A stretch of DNA of 64,000 nt from Blastomonas sp. CACIA14H2 (GCA_000503195.1 AYSC01000003.1:124001-188000); one strand, 5' to 3'; numbered from the stretch's first letter, positions 50,442-59,473 are shown. The notes: generated from the sequence alone by a model not told the origin. A program made the numbers and translations.

Positions 50442-51713
50442 ATGCGCAAGCCCGCCATGTTCCTGACTGCGATGACCTGCGGCGCGCTGCTCGCTGCAAC
50501 GCCGCTGTTCGCGCAGTTGCAAACGCCGCTGGGCAATATCGGTTTGCCCGGCGTCGGGCGCGGGGTGGGCGATTTCCTCGACACCGCCGGCGAGGGGATC
50601 AGCGGACTGGGAGAGGTGGCGCAGCGCGAGGCGAGCCGGCTGCTGCGGCTGCGCGATCAGCAGCTCGGGCGGCTGTTGCGGCAGAACCGGGACCTGATCG
50701 AGCGCGACGAAAACGGCGATCTGGCGCGACGCGGCGAGATCCTGATCGTCGGCCCGACGCGCGGCGCGATCGATGCGCTGATCGAGGCCGGCTTTTCAGC
50801 GATCGAGGAGGAACGGGTCGAGGGGCTTGATCTGCGCATCGTGCGCTTGCGCGTTCCGAACGGTCTGGGCCTCGCCCGGGCGGAAAGGCTCGCGCGCAGG
50901 CTTGCGCCCCAGGCGGAGATCGCCCCCGACAGCCTCCACTGGCAATCGGGCTCGCTCGCCGGCCGGGGTGCGGCCTTGCCGATGCCCGCGCTGATGGCCG
51001 CAACGGCGCCGTCCCAGGTCGACACGCCGATCGGCATCATCGATGGCGCGCCGGGGCCCGCGGTCCGGCCGATCGGCAGCAAGGGCTTTGCCAGGGGCGC
51101 GCCGCTGCCCTCGGATCATGGCAGCGCCATCGCCAGCCTGTTGTCGAGCCAGGGCGCACGGCGGCTCTGGGTGGCGGACGTCTATGGCAGCGACCCGGCG
51201 GGGGGCAACGCACTGGCGATCGTCCGCGCGCTGGGATGGCTGGCCTCCAGCGGCTGCAAGGTGGTGACGATCAGCCTGGTCGGCCCGCGCAATATCGTGC
51301 TCGAACGCGCCATCGCGCAGGCGCAGCGGCGCGGCATCGTCGTCGTCGCCGCGGTCGGCAATGACGGGCCCGCCGCGCCCCCCGCCTATCCCGCATCCTA
51401 TGCCAAGGTGGTCGCGGTGACCGGGGTGGACCGCAAGGGGCGCGCGCTGATCGAGGCGGGCCGGGCGCTGCATATCGACTATGCCGCGCCGGGCGCCGAT
51501 GTGCATGCGCTCAATGCCAAGGGAAAGCCGGTCCGGCTGCGCGGTACCTCGTTCGCCACGCCGCTGGTGGCGGCCCGGCTGGCCCGTGCGCTGGCGAGCG
51601 GCGGCGACTGGCAGGGGCGGCTCGACCGTGAGGCGCGCGATCTGGGTCCCAGGGGGCCGGACAAGCTCTTTGGCCGCGGACTGCTTTGCGAAGGCTGCGC
51701 GGCCAAGCCGTGA
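50442..51713 (+). CDS. S8 family subtilisin-like serine protease, exported
   Basis: The 423-aa protein has a signal peptide (MRKPAMFLTAMTCGALLAAT, cleavage near LFAQ). A pro-region follows with a repeated-helix stretch (about 25-100). The peptidase domain has Asp in IGIIDGAPG, His in PSDHGSAIASLL and Ser in LRGTSFATPLVAA, so the triad is complete. AVGNDGPA gives the oxyanion Asn. GGAGACGAG precedes the ATG at 50442. It lies divergent to the sigma gene under a shared palindromic promoter, so it is a likely target of that stress response. Confidence 0.92.
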   Translation: MRKPAMFLTAMTCGALLAATPLFAQLQTPLGNIGLPGVGRGVGDFLDTAGEGISGLGEVAQREASRLLRLRDQQLGRLLRQNRDLIERDENGDLARRGEILIVGPTRGAIDALIEAGFSAIEEERVEGLDLRIVRLRVPNGLGLARAERLARRLAPQAEIAPDSLHWQSGSLAGRGAALPMPALMAATAPSQVDTPIGIIDGAPGPAVRPIGSKGFARGAPLPSDHGSAIASLLSSQGARRLWVADVYGSDPAGGNALAIVRALGWLASSGCKVVTISLVGPRNIVLERAIAQAQRRGIVVVAAVGNDGPAAPPAYPASYAKVVAVTGVDRKGRALIEAGRALHIDYAAPGADVHALNAKGKPVRLRGTSFATPLVAARLARALASGGDWQGRLDREARDLGPRGPDKLFGRGLLCEGCAAKP

Positions 51714-51733
51714 ATTTTCCGGCGGGGCGATGA

Positions 51734-51757
51734 ATTAAACCGCCGCACCCATCCGTT
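51734..51757 (+). promoter_or_regulatory. Predicted ECF promoter of the Gly-rich protein gene
   Basis: ATTAAA-N14-CGTT occurs at 51734-51757, with the same spacing as the promoters at 50380 and 52820. It lies about 55 nt before the start codon. Confidence 0.6.
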
Positions 51758-51811
51758 GTCCTTTCAGACGGGCTGCTCCGATGCCCGCATGCAAGATGAA
51801 AGGAACGCATC

Positions 51812-52663
51812 ATGAGGAAGATCCTGATCGCAGCCGTGACCTGTGCACTGATCCCGGTATCCGCCCAGGCGCAGCTGCTCGGCGGCGGCGGCCTTGGTGG
51901 AGGTCTCGGCGGATCGCTGGGCGGCACATTGGGCGGAACACTGGGCGGCGGAACGCTCGGCGGCGGGCTCGAACGCCCGGTCGGCGACACGCTGGAGCGC
52001 ACCACGCGTACCGTGCGCGGTTCGGCCGAGGCCAAGGGTTCGACCAGCGGCACGCAATCGGTCGATGCCCGGCGCGGCACCGTTTCGGCCCAGCGCAGCG
52101 CCGACGGCTCGGTCCTTGCCTCGACGACGAGCCTGGCCGATATCGTGGCACCGCCCGCCGGTGCGATGACCGAGGCACAAGGCTCGGGCGCGGCGAGCGG
52201 CCAGGGCAGCGCCAGCGCGCAGCTCATCGGGACGGACGCGGTGACCGGCGCAGTTGCGCCTGTCGTGCAGGGGACGCGCGCCCGCGCTGATCAGGCCGTG
52301 TCCAGCGTACGCGGCGCGGCAATGCCCGGCGGAGCGACCGCGACCGGCAGCGGTTCGGGCTCTGCCAGCGGATCGCTGCTGGCCAGCCCGCTGGCGGTCG
52401 CCGGCAGCGCGGCGGCGGCGGGGCAGGGCGCGGCCATGGTCAGCCGCGGCATGCCCGTCACCCTCCCCGATGGCGCGTCGCTCGGCAAGGTGAAGGAGCT
52501 GGTGGCCAACGGCCGGGGCGAGGTCGAGCAGGTCGTGGTGAAGCAGGGCAATGTCACGCGCGCGCTCCCCGCCGGCATGTTCTCGGCATCGGGCGATGCG
52601 CTGGTGCTGACCCAGGCCAGCGGCACCGCCTCCGCACCGGAGGTATCCGAACCTTCGGAATAA
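51812..52663 (+). CDS. Gly/Ala/Ser-rich exported protein
   Basis: The 283-aa product has a signal peptide (MRKILIAAVTCALIPVSAQA) and a Gly-rich stretch made of repeated GG[TSG]LGG units (about 22-52). Long low-complexity Ala/Ser/Gly sequence follows. A more ordered C-terminal segment (about 210-270) reads PVTLPDGASLGKVKELVANG, then EVEQVVVKQGNVTRALPAG. Nothing identifies an activity. It follows the S8 protease and shares its predicted promoter type, so it may be a substrate or partner in the envelope. Confidence 0.75.
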   Translation: MRKILIAAVTCALIPVSAQAQLLGGGGLGGGLGGSLGGTLGGTLGGGTLGGGLERPVGDTLERTTRTVRGSAEAKGSTSGTQSVDARRGTVSAQRSADGSVLASTTSLADIVAPPAGAMTEAQGSGAASGQGSASAQLIGTDAVTGAVAPVVQGTRARADQAVSSVRGAAMPGGATATGSGSGSASGSLLASPLAVAGSAAAAGQGAAMVSRGMPVTLPDGASLGKVKELVANGRGEVEQVVVKQGNVTRALPAGMFSASGDALVLTQASGTASAPEVSEPSE

Positions 52664-52741
52664 CCGGCCAGTCCGGAATTCTGGCCGAGCTGCGGCGCGC
52701 TGCCTGCTGCCTGTTCGGGCGGCGCGCCAGAGCCCCCTTGA

Positions 52742-52770
52742 GGCGGACGTCTCCCGGCGTCCGCCTTTTT
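52742..52770 (+). terminator. Rho-independent terminator
   Basis: GGCGGACG (52742-52749) pairs with CGTCCGCC (52758-52765), followed by five T. It ends the Gly-rich protein transcript. Confidence 0.85.
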
Positions 52771-52819
52771 GTGTTTGCAGGTGACACGAGAAACCGCAAA
52801 AATCGGGCGCAGGCGGTGG

Positions 52820-52843
52820 ATTAAATTCACGCGGAGGCTCGTT
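52820..52843 (+). promoter_or_regulatory. Predicted ECF promoter of the 114-aa gene
   Basis: ATTAAA-N14-CGTT occurs at 52820-52843, with the same pattern and spacing as the promoters at 50380 and 51734. It lies 50 nt before the start codon. Confidence 0.6.
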
Positions 52844-52893
52844 TCCCCTTTGACCGCTTGCCATGGCGGCACTCACCAACAGGAGAATGGACC

Positions 52894-53238
52894 ATGATCA
52901 GACTTGCCACGCTTTCGCTTCCGCTTCTGGGTCTGGCGACCGCCGCCGCCGCTGCGATCCCGATGCTGCATGAGGAACAGGTCGCGAGGACCGAGGAAGC
53001 GCGCATCATCACCTTGCCGATCGCGGGGATCGAGAACCGGCTGTGGTTCGATTATCGCATCAACGTCACTGAGGCCCAGAAGGAGCTGGGCAGCGACCTG
53101 CGCCGGGCGACCGACATCGAGGACCGCCGCGACGCATGGGAAGAATATGCCGTCGAGCTGAAGCACGAACGGGTGCACTATATCGAGGAAATGGCCGAGC
53201 GCGGCTATCGCATGGGCAATGCGATCATCGTCGATTGA
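52894..53238 (+). CDS. Small exported protein of the ECF regulon
   Basis: The 114-aa product has a signal peptide (MIRLATLSLPLLGLATAAAA). Its soluble part is ENRLWFDYRINVTEAQKELG, then DAWEEYAVELKHERVHYIEE. The cluster KHERVHYIEEMAERGYR has His/Glu spacing but no clear enzyme motif. The family is not recognised. GGAGAATGG precedes the start. A predicted ECF promoter upstream ties it to the sigma factor at 49871. Confidence 0.7.
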   Translation: MIRLATLSLPLLGLATAAAAAIPMLHEEQVARTEEARIITLPIAGIENRLWFDYRINVTEAQKELGSDLRRATDIEDRRDAWEEYAVELKHERVHYIEEMAERGYRMGNAIIVD

Positions 53239-53251
53239 GCCTGTTGGTTGG

Positions 53252-53277
53252 GAGGATCGACGAGCACGTCGGTCCTC
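53252..53277 (+). terminator. Hairpin after the 114-aa gene
   Basis: GAGGATCGACG pairs with CGTCGGTCCTC (one G-T type mismatch) around an AGCA loop. It is strong but lacks a T-run. Confidence 0.5.
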
Positions 53278-53395
53278 TCCCCTCAGACGGACCGCCGCCC
53301 CCCTAAAATTAGGGGGGGAGCTGAAAATTTAAACGAGTGATTAGGCATTGGCAGCTATGCCCCGGGTTCTCCCTTCTGCGACGAGGAGAATTTCG

Positions 53396-54796
53396 ATGAT
53401 CAAGCATTTTGCCACTAATGCTCCGATTCGCCGCAAGTTCGACACGCTGACCTTGCTGCTGGGCGCATTGGTGATCCTTCCGCTCGTTTTCGGTTTGACC
53501 GGCTGGGTTGCAGGCTGGGGCCTGATGGCGGTTCAGGCGGCCGCGGCGGTCGCAACGGTGGGCGTCATGCTGACCGCGAAGAAGCTGATTTGCGACCCCT
53601 ATGTCAGCACCGTGGTGCGGATGGAGGGGCTGGCCGCAGGCGACCTCGCGTCGCCGATCCCCTATGTGCATTACGAGGACTGCGTCGGACGGATGAGTCG
53701 GGCGATGCTGATCTTTCGCGACAATGCGAGTGCGCGCGCCGAATCGGATGCGGCGCTGCAGGACGTGATCGGCGAGGTCACCTCGGCGCTCGGTCATCTG
53801 CGCGATGGCGATCTGGGTTACAAGATCAGGATCAACGCCGCGCTGGGTGAAAAGGCCAATGCCATCAGCCATGCCTTCAACGACGCCACGGCCGCGCTCT
53901 CGGTGATCCTGTCGAAGGTCGCCGAGACCGCCAGCAACGTCCTGAACGGCGCGACCGAAATCCGCTCGGCTTCGGATGATCTGGCCACGCGCACCGAGCA
54001 GCAGGCGGCGAACCTTCGCGACAGCGCGCTCGCCATGGCCGAGGTCACGCAGATGGTGCAGCAGACCGCCATCAACGCGGGCGAAGTCGGCACCCAGGTC
54101 GCCGAGGCGCATGCCGCGGCGACCGATGGCGGCGCCGTGGTGCATCGCGCGGTGGATGCGATGCACGCCATCCAGAAATCGGCGAGCGAGATCACGAACA
54201 TCATCGACGTGATCGACGGCATCGCCTTCCAGACCAACCTGCTCGCGCTCAACGCCGGAGTAGAAGCGGCGCGCGCTGGCGATGCGGGCAAGGGCTTTGC
54301 CGTGGTCGCCAACGAGGTGCGCGCGCTCGCGCAGCGCTCGGCCGATGCCGCCAAGGACATCAAGGAGCTGATCCAGGCGTCGACCGCCAGCGTGTCCGAT
54401 GGCGTGGCGCTGGTCGACGAGACCGGATCGGTGCTGTTGCAGATCGGCGACCGGGTTGCGGCGGTGAATACGCGCATCGCGGAAATCTCGGCCTCGGTGC
54501 AGGTCCAGGCGAGCCGGCTGCAACAGGTGAACCTGGCGGTCGGCGAGATGGACAAGATGACGCAGCAGAATGCCGCGATGGTCGAACAATCGACCGCCGC
54601 CTCGCGCAGCCTGGCGGACGAGGCCACTGACCTGGCGACCGTGGTCCAGCGGTTCAGCGGCAACCCCGGCACGGCACCCGCCAAGGCCCGGGCCAGCGCT
54701 CCGCCGCCGCGTACCAGGCCGCGGGCGGTGCCGCAGGTGGTGGGCAACCTCGCCTTGCAGACGGTGCAGGACGAGGAGGACTGGTCGGAATTCTGA
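53396..54796 (+). CDS. Methyl-accepting chemotaxis protein
   Basis: The 466-aa chemoreceptor has two adjacent membrane helices near the N-terminus (about 19-63), with almost no periplasmic loop, so it probably senses internal or membrane signals. A HAMP domain follows (VRMEGLAAGDLASPIPYVHY), then a second HAMP-like segment (LRDGDLGYKIR). The signalling domain has hairpin tip IDVIDGIAFQTNLLALNAGVEAARAG and GKGFAVVANEVRALAQRSA. The C-terminus DEEDWSEF fits a CheR/CheB docking tail. GAGGAG precedes the ATG. Most che genes lie 6 kb away. Confidence 0.93.
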   Translation: MIKHFATNAPIRRKFDTLTLLLGALVILPLVFGLTGWVAGWGLMAVQAAAAVATVGVMLTAKKLICDPYVSTVVRMEGLAAGDLASPIPYVHYEDCVGRMSRAMLIFRDNASARAESDAALQDVIGEVTSALGHLRDGDLGYKIRINAALGEKANAISHAFNDATAALSVILSKVAETASNVLNGATEIRSASDDLATRTEQQAANLRDSALAMAEVTQMVQQTAINAGEVGTQVAEAHAAATDGGAVVHRAVDAMHAIQKSASEITNIIDVIDGIAFQTNLLALNAGVEAARAGDAGKGFAVVANEVRALAQRSADAAKDIKELIQASTASVSDGVALVDETGSVLLQIGDRVAAVNTRIAEISASVQVQASRLQQVNLAVGEMDKMTQQNAAMVEQSTAASRSLADEATDLATVVQRFSGNPGTAPAKARASAPPPRTRPRAVPQVVGNLALQTVQDEEDWSEF

Positions 54797-54928
54797 CCTC
54801 GAACGCTTCAGGCGATCGCAACCGCCAGCGCCCGCCGATGCGGGTGCCGTCTTTCAAACGGACGGATGGCGCGGCGGGCTGCGCGATCGGACAGAGTCGC
54901 GTTCGCCGTGCCAGCCGGTCTCGCCCGA

Positions 54929-55855
54929 TCAGCTGTCGCCCGGCATGGGCGATGCCAGCCCCAGACATGCGACGGCGGCGATCACCGCCACCGCCAGCAG
55001 CAGCTCGATGAACAGCGTTCGGCGCATGGTCTGGAGCGCTTGGTGATCCGGGACCGAGCCAGCGCCGGCAGCGCCCGGGATGCTGTGCGCCGTCGACCGG
55101 TTGGACCTGGCGCATAGCAGCATGAGCGCGACCAGCCCGAGCTTCAGGACCAGCAGCTGGCCATAGCCCGTCGAGAGAACCGGCAAGGCCTGGCCGAGAC
55201 CGAAGATCATCTGGCCGTTGGCGACGCCCGTCACCACCACCAGCAGCACAAGCGTCGCGCCGATCGGTGCAAAGCCCTTGAGCGCCGCTGCTAGCGCCCT
55301 GTTGCGCCCCGGATCGGGCATGGCATGGGCGCGCAGCACGAGCACCGCGAACCAGCCGATCGCACCCAGCCAGAACCCGGCGGCGAGCAGGTGAGCTGCG
55401 TCATTCAGCCGGTGCAGCCAGCCGGCAAATCCCTCGCCAGCCGCCGCATGACCGCTCCAGGCCAGGCTGGCGAGCGCGGCACCGTAAAGGCTCGCGACGA
55501 TGCCGGCGCCGAGGCGCGAGGGCCGGAAAAGCAGGACCGACACCCCCGCGAGGACGACCATCACGACGCGCAGAACGCCGGCGCGTCCGAAATCGGTGGC
55601 GCCGACGAGCGATGCAACTGCTGCCGCGTCAAGATCGAAGGGCGACTGCCCCATCATGGCGGCGATATCGGTGGCCAGGCTCAACGCAACGACGACAGGC
55701 GCGGCGATGGCGATGAAGATCACCCAGCCGCAGCGACCGTTGGTCCGCGCAAAGGCATGCGCGGTCATGGCATGGAAGCCGAAGCCGCCGAACAGTCCCA
55801 GCAACAGGGCATATTGCACGAAGCGCATGCCCGGCTGGACCAGCTCCATCGCCAT
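54929..55855 (-). CDS. copD: Copper resistance membrane protein CopD
   Basis: CopD is an inner-membrane protein for copper movement between periplasm and cytoplasm. The 308-aa protein has about eight membrane helices. Conserved segments include LGLFGGFGFHAMTAHAFA near the start, WSGHAAAGEGFAGWLHRLND, AAHLLAAGFWLGAIGWF and VVVTGVANGQMIFG. Their His and Trp residues are the usual CopD pattern. It is the last gene of copA-copB-copC-copD, after a 3-nt gap from copC. Confidence 0.9.
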   Translation of the reverse strand: MAMELVQPGMRFVQYALLLGLFGGFGFHAMTAHAFARTNGRCGWVIFIAIAAPVVVALSLATDIAAMMGQSPFDLDAAAVASLVGATDFGRAGVLRVVMVVLAGVSVLLFRPSRLGAGIVASLYGAALASLAWSGHAAAGEGFAGWLHRLNDAAHLLAAGFWLGAIGWFAVLVLRAHAMPDPGRNRALAAALKGFAPIGATLVLLVVVTGVANGQMIFGLGQALPVLSTGYGQLLVLKLGLVALMLLCARSNRSTAHSIPGAAGAGSVPDHQALQTMRRTLFIELLLAVAVIAAVACLGLASPMPGDS

Positions 55856-55858
55856 GAG

Positions 55859-56248
55859 TCATTTCACCGTGAAGCTTGTCTTGCCCCGCATGCGATGACC
55901 GTCGGCTCCGGCGGCCTGCCAGCGGACCTCATAGCTGCCCGCCCGAAGCGGCTGCCGCAGGCTGAGCGTCATGGTCTTGTTGCCGTTCGACCAGGCGGTG
56001 GTGAAATTGCGGATGGTCATCTCGCCATGATCCTTCACCCCCGGCATGGCGGTCATGACGATGCTGGCGGCGGCCGTCGGCGGCAACAGCGCCTCGTTGA
56101 ACGTCAGGGTGACCGTCTTGGGCTTGGCCACGACGGCATTGTCGGCCGGCGTCGACGCGACGACCTTGGCATGGGCGAGCACTGCCGGAGCGGCGGCAAC
56201 CGTGGCGCAGGCGATGGCAAGGCCGGTGACAAGAACTCGAAGACGCAT
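55859..56248 (-). CDS. copC: Periplasmic copper-binding protein CopC
   Basis: The 129-aa product has a signal peptide (MRLRVLVTGLAIACATVAAA) ending at VLAHA, so mature CopC begins HAKVVASTPADNAVV with the N-terminal His copper ligand. Other family features are TLTFNEALLPPTAA, the Met-containing VMTAMPGVKDHGEM and C-terminal YEVRWQAAGADGHRMRGKTS with Asp and His. AAGGA precedes the ATG at 56248, which is preferred over TTG 56269. Confidence 0.92.
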   Translation of the reverse strand: MRLRVLVTGLAIACATVAAAPAVLAHAKVVASTPADNAVVAKPKTVTLTFNEALLPPTAAASIVMTAMPGVKDHGEMTIRNFTTAWSNGNKTMTLSLRQPLRAGSYEVRWQAAGADGHRMRGKTSFTVK

Positions 56249-56265
56249 AACAAGCTTCCTTATCG

Positions 56266-57312
56266 TCAAAACCAGAAACGGATACCCAGGACGAAATTGG
56301 TCACGCTGGGGTCCTCTCCAGCGGCCCGGGCGAAATCGGCGCTGCGCCCGGCCTTCCAGACCTGCTCGACGCCGATATAGGGCGCGATCTCGCGGATGAT
56401 CTCGTAGCGCAGGCGGACACCAAGCTCGAAACTGTCGATGCCCGCGCCGATCCCGAGCTCGGGCACGTCCTGCGCCGCAAGGTTCAGTTCGGCGCGCGGC
56501 TGGATGAGGATGCTCTGCGCGATGCGCTGGTCGAGCTCGGCCTCGACCCGCGCGGTCAGGTCGCCCCGGTGCGAGAGGAACAGCGCACTATCGAGCTCGA
56601 ACATATAGGGTGCGAGCCCTTGGATGCCGATGACCGCATAGCTGGTATCGGGCCCGGCGAGATCCTGGCGGAACCCGGCCTGCAGGTCGAAGAACGGCGC
56701 GATCGCGCGCGAATAGAGCGCCTGGAACTCGAGCTCCTCGATCGGTTCGCCGAAGCTGCCTTCGCCCTCGCTCTTGAAAAAGAACTTGTCCGTGGTGTTG
56801 CCGTAAAAGCCCTGCAGGTCCCACAGATAGCCGTTGCGGCCCTGGCGCGCCTGGAATTCGGCGCGGTCGGCCTGGAACCAGAACAGGTTGAATTCGCCAT
56901 GGGTTTTCTGCAGGTCTTCGCGCGAGGCGCGCATGGCCTCGGCACCCCAGATGGCGTCGGCCGCGCGCGGCGCGCCGCTTCCGGCTTCGGGCGGGGGCGG
57001 GGTTTCCATATCGGGGCCGGGTGAAGCGGCCGCAGCCTCCGGCGCGCCATGATCCATGCTCCCATGATCCATGCTGCCATGGTCCACCGTGCCGTGATCC
57101 GACGCCCCATGGTCCATTGACCCGTGATCCATCGTGCCATGGTCCATGCCCTGATGCGGGTCGGCGGGCTCGGCGCTGTCCTCCGCCTGCGTGTCCCGGT
57201 GCACGGCATGCGGGTCTGCAGCCTGATGGTCGCCATGCCCCTGATGCGGCTGCGCGAGCGCCGGGCTGCCGAGCGGGAGCAGCGCTGCAACGGCAAGAAT
57301 CGCGCGCCTCAT
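56266..57312 (-). CDS. copB: Copper resistance outer-membrane protein CopB
   Basis: CopB is an outer-membrane beta-barrel that binds or passes copper. The 348-aa protein has a signal peptide (MRRAILAVAALLPLGSPALA). The mature N-terminus is rich in His, Met and Asp, with repeats such as HQGMDHGTMDHGSMDHG (about 50-90). The CopB barrel (PF05275) follows, starting near EFNLFWFQADRAEFQ. It ends in FVLGIRFWF with the C-terminal Phe of outer-membrane proteins. It overlaps the copA stop by 4 nt. Confidence 0.93.
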   Translation of the reverse strand: MRRAILAVAALLPLGSPALAQPHQGHGDHQAADPHAVHRDTQAEDSAEPADPHQGMDHGTMDHGSMDHGASDHGTVDHGSMDHGSMDHGAPEAAAASPGPDMETPPPPEAGSGAPRAADAIWGAEAMRASREDLQKTHGEFNLFWFQADRAEFQARQGRNGYLWDLQGFYGNTTDKFFFKSEGEGSFGEPIEELEFQALYSRAIAPFFDLQAGFRQDLAGPDTSYAVIGIQGLAPYMFELDSALFLSHRGDLTARVEAELDQRIAQSILIQPRAELNLAAQDVPELGIGAGIDSFELGVRLRYEIIREIAPYIGVEQVWKAGRSADFARAAGEDPSVTNFVLGIRFWF

Positions 57313-59126
57313 GCCGCGCGCTCCGGCCCGGCGACCGTCACCGTCTGCATCATCCCGCCGTGCATGTGATAGAGCAGGTGGCAGTGAAACGCCCAGTCGC
57401 CCGGCTCGTTGGCGGTGAGGTCGAACTGCGCGCTCGCGCCCGGCTGCACGATCATCGTGTTCTTGCGCGGTTGCAGCGATGCCGACTGGCCGTTGACCAT
57501 CTCGAAGAACATGCCGTGCAGATGGATGGGGTGCGCCATCATCGTGTTGTTGACCAGCTTCACCCGCACGCGCTCGTTCCAGGCAAAGCGGATCGGCACG
57601 TCGCTGACCGCCGAGTACATCCGCCCGTCGAACGACCACATATAGCGTTCCATGTTGCCGGTGAGGTGCAACTCGAGTAGCCGTGTGGGCTCGCGCGCGT
57701 CCGGGTTCGGCTCGGCCGCGGCGAGCATGCGATAGTTGAGCACGCGGTGATGCACATCGCGCAGGCCCAGGCCCGGATCGCCCATCTTGTCGACCGGCGC
57801 CATCGAGACCATGTCGATGCCCGGGCCGACCTTCACGTCCGGCGGCAACAGGCTGGTGTCGCGCATCTTCATGCCCTGCATGCTCATGCTGCCCGAGCCA
57901 TGGTCCATGGAACCATGATCCATCGAACCATGATCCATGGAACCGTGGTCCATGCCGCTGCCGCCATGATCCATCGCGCCATGGTCCATCCCTTCGCTGC
58001 CATGGTTCATGCCCATGTCGCCCATGGTGAGCAGTGGCGGATCGCGCAGCGCGGGCACCTCGGCGCGCAGCCCCGGCGCGCTCGCCAGCGTCGCGAGCGC
58101 CATGCCCGACCGGTCCATCGATTCGGCCACGATGCTGTAGGCGGGTGCGGAGCCCGGCTCGAGGATCACGTCATAGGTTTCCGCGGTGCCGATCTGCAAT
58201 TCGTCCACCTCGACCGGGCGCACGCGCTGGCCGTCGGTCGCGATCACGGTCATCGGCAGGCCAGGGATGCGGATGTTGAAGAAGGTCATCGCCGCACCGT
58301 TGATGATGCGCAGGCGGATGCGTTCTCCGGCCTTGAACAGATATTCCATGCCCTCTTTCGGGCCCCGTCCGTTGGCGAGGAAGGTATAGGTCTTGCCGCC
58401 GATATCGGCGATGTCGGTGGGCATCATCCGCATCTGGGCCCACATGCGGCGCTCTTCGCCCGACATCGGATAATCGTCGGTCCATGTGTTCTGCTGCCGG
58501 TTGAAAAAGCCCTCGCCGGTGCGCAGCCGCTTCATGATGAAATGCGGGTCGAGCGTGGTGAAATCGCTGACCAGCAGGATGTAGTCGCGATCGACGTTGA
58601 CGGCCTCTCCGCCCTTCGGCTCGATGATCAGCGGGCCGTAATGGCCCGACTGTTCCTGCAGCCCCGAATGGCTGTGATACCAGTAGGTGCCCGACTGACG
58701 CACGGGAAACTCGTAGGTGAAGGTTTCGCCCGGCCTGATTCCGGGAAAGCTGATGCCCGGAACGCCGTCATACTGGAACGGCACGAGCAGCCCGTGCCAG
58801 TGCACCGAGCTGTCGACATCGAGCGTATTGGTGACAGCGAGCCGCACCGTATCGCCTTCGGTCAGCCGGATCAGCGGTCCCGGCACGCTGCCGTTGACGG
58901 CAATGCCCGGGCCGCGCCGCCCCTGGACGATGCGATGGCCGCTGCCGATCGACAGATTCACCTGCGGGCCGCGCACCTCGTCGAAGCCGGCGGGGATGCG
59001 CGGGCCGCCGCGCCCGTGGCTTCCGCCGTGCATGCTGTGACCCTGTGCCCAGGCGGGCATGGCGGCCAGGCCCAGGCCGCCGCCGATACCGGTCAGAATG
59101 GAACGTCGCGAAATTTGTTTGCGCAT
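57309..59126 (-). CDS. copA: Multicopper oxidase CopA (copper resistance)
   Basis: This periplasmic oxidase probably turns Cu(I) into less toxic Cu(II). The 605-aa protein has a Tat signal (SRRSILTGIGGGLGLAA), fitting export of a folded copper enzyme. All copper ligands are seen: HWHG, WYHSHSG, HPIHLHG and WAFHCHLLYHMHGGM. Between domains 2 and 3 lies a Met/His-rich insert (about 385-425) of repeated MDHGSM units, as in CopB. It is the first gene of the cop operon, divergent from csoR. Confidence 0.95.
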   Translation of the reverse strand: MRKQISRRSILTGIGGGLGLAAMPAWAQGHSMHGGSHGRGGPRIPAGFDEVRGPQVNLSIGSGHRIVQGRRGPGIAVNGSVPGPLIRLTEGDTVRLAVTNTLDVDSSVHWHGLLVPFQYDGVPGISFPGIRPGETFTYEFPVRQSGTYWYHSHSGLQEQSGHYGPLIIEPKGGEAVNVDRDYILLVSDFTTLDPHFIMKRLRTGEGFFNRQQNTWTDDYPMSGEERRMWAQMRMMPTDIADIGGKTYTFLANGRGPKEGMEYLFKAGERIRLRIINGAAMTFFNIRIPGLPMTVIATDGQRVRPVEVDELQIGTAETYDVILEPGSAPAYSIVAESMDRSGMALATLASAPGLRAEVPALRDPPLLTMGDMGMNHGSEGMDHGAMDHGGSGMDHGSMDHGSMDHGSMDHGSGSMSMQGMKMRDTSLLPPDVKVGPGIDMVSMAPVDKMGDPGLGLRDVHHRVLNYRMLAAAEPNPDAREPTRLLELHLTGNMERYMWSFDGRMYSAVSDVPIRFAWNERVRVKLVNNTMMAHPIHLHGMFFEMVNGQSASLQPRKNTMIVQPGASAQFDLTANEPGDWAFHCHLLYHMHGGMMQTVTVAGPERAA

Positions 59127-59152
59127 TGCTCTTGCCTATCCTTTGACCGGCA

Positions 59153-59176
59153 CATACTATACCCCCCTATGGTATG
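59153..59176. promoter_or_regulatory. CsoR-type operator between copA and csoR
   Basis: CATAC at 59153 and GTATG at 59172 flank TATACCCCCCTATGGT, a pseudo-palindrome with the central C-tract seen in CsoR/RcnR-family operators. It lies in the 74-bp divergent promoter region, so one regulator can control both directions. Confidence 0.7.
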
Positions 59177-59200
59177 CAACGCCAATTTGGAGGGACTAGC

Positions 59201-59473
59201 ATGGCTAAGGACAGAACCGCAATCCTCAACCGCTTGAAACGCATAGAAGGTCAGGTGCGCGGAATCGCGCAGATGGTCGAGCAGGACCGCTATTGCATCG
59301 ACATCCTCAACCAGATGCAGGCGGTGAAGGCGGCGCTGTCCAAGGCCGAGAGCGAAATCCTCAAGGATCACGCCGCCTGCTGCGTGTCGGAAGCGATCGC
59401 CTCGGGCGATGCGGCCGAGCAGCGGGTCAAGTTCAACGAGCTCATCGAGCTGTTCGAGAAGGTCAAGAAATGA
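59201..59473 (+). CDS. csoR: CsoR/FrmR-family metal-sensing repressor (copper type)
   Basis: The 90-aa all-helical repressor has the family pattern RLKRIEGQVRGIAQMVEQDR, with Cys in YCIDILNQ. His and Cys in KDHAACCV then complete a Cu(I) site (C-H-C). That supports copper rather than formaldehyde (FrmR) or nickel (RcnR). GGAGGG precedes the ATG at 59201. Copper binding should release it from the operator at 59153 and turn on copA and itself. Confidence 0.88.
   Translation: MAKDRTAILNRLKRIEGQVRGIAQMVEQDRYCIDILNQMQAVKAALSKAESEILKDHAACCVSEAIASGDAAEQRVKFNELIELFEKVKK

Noticed and set aside
57747-59237. 496-codon open frame opposite copA
   Set aside because: It is antisense to a multicopper oxidase with every copper ligand in place; its His-rich look comes from the CATGGT repeats.
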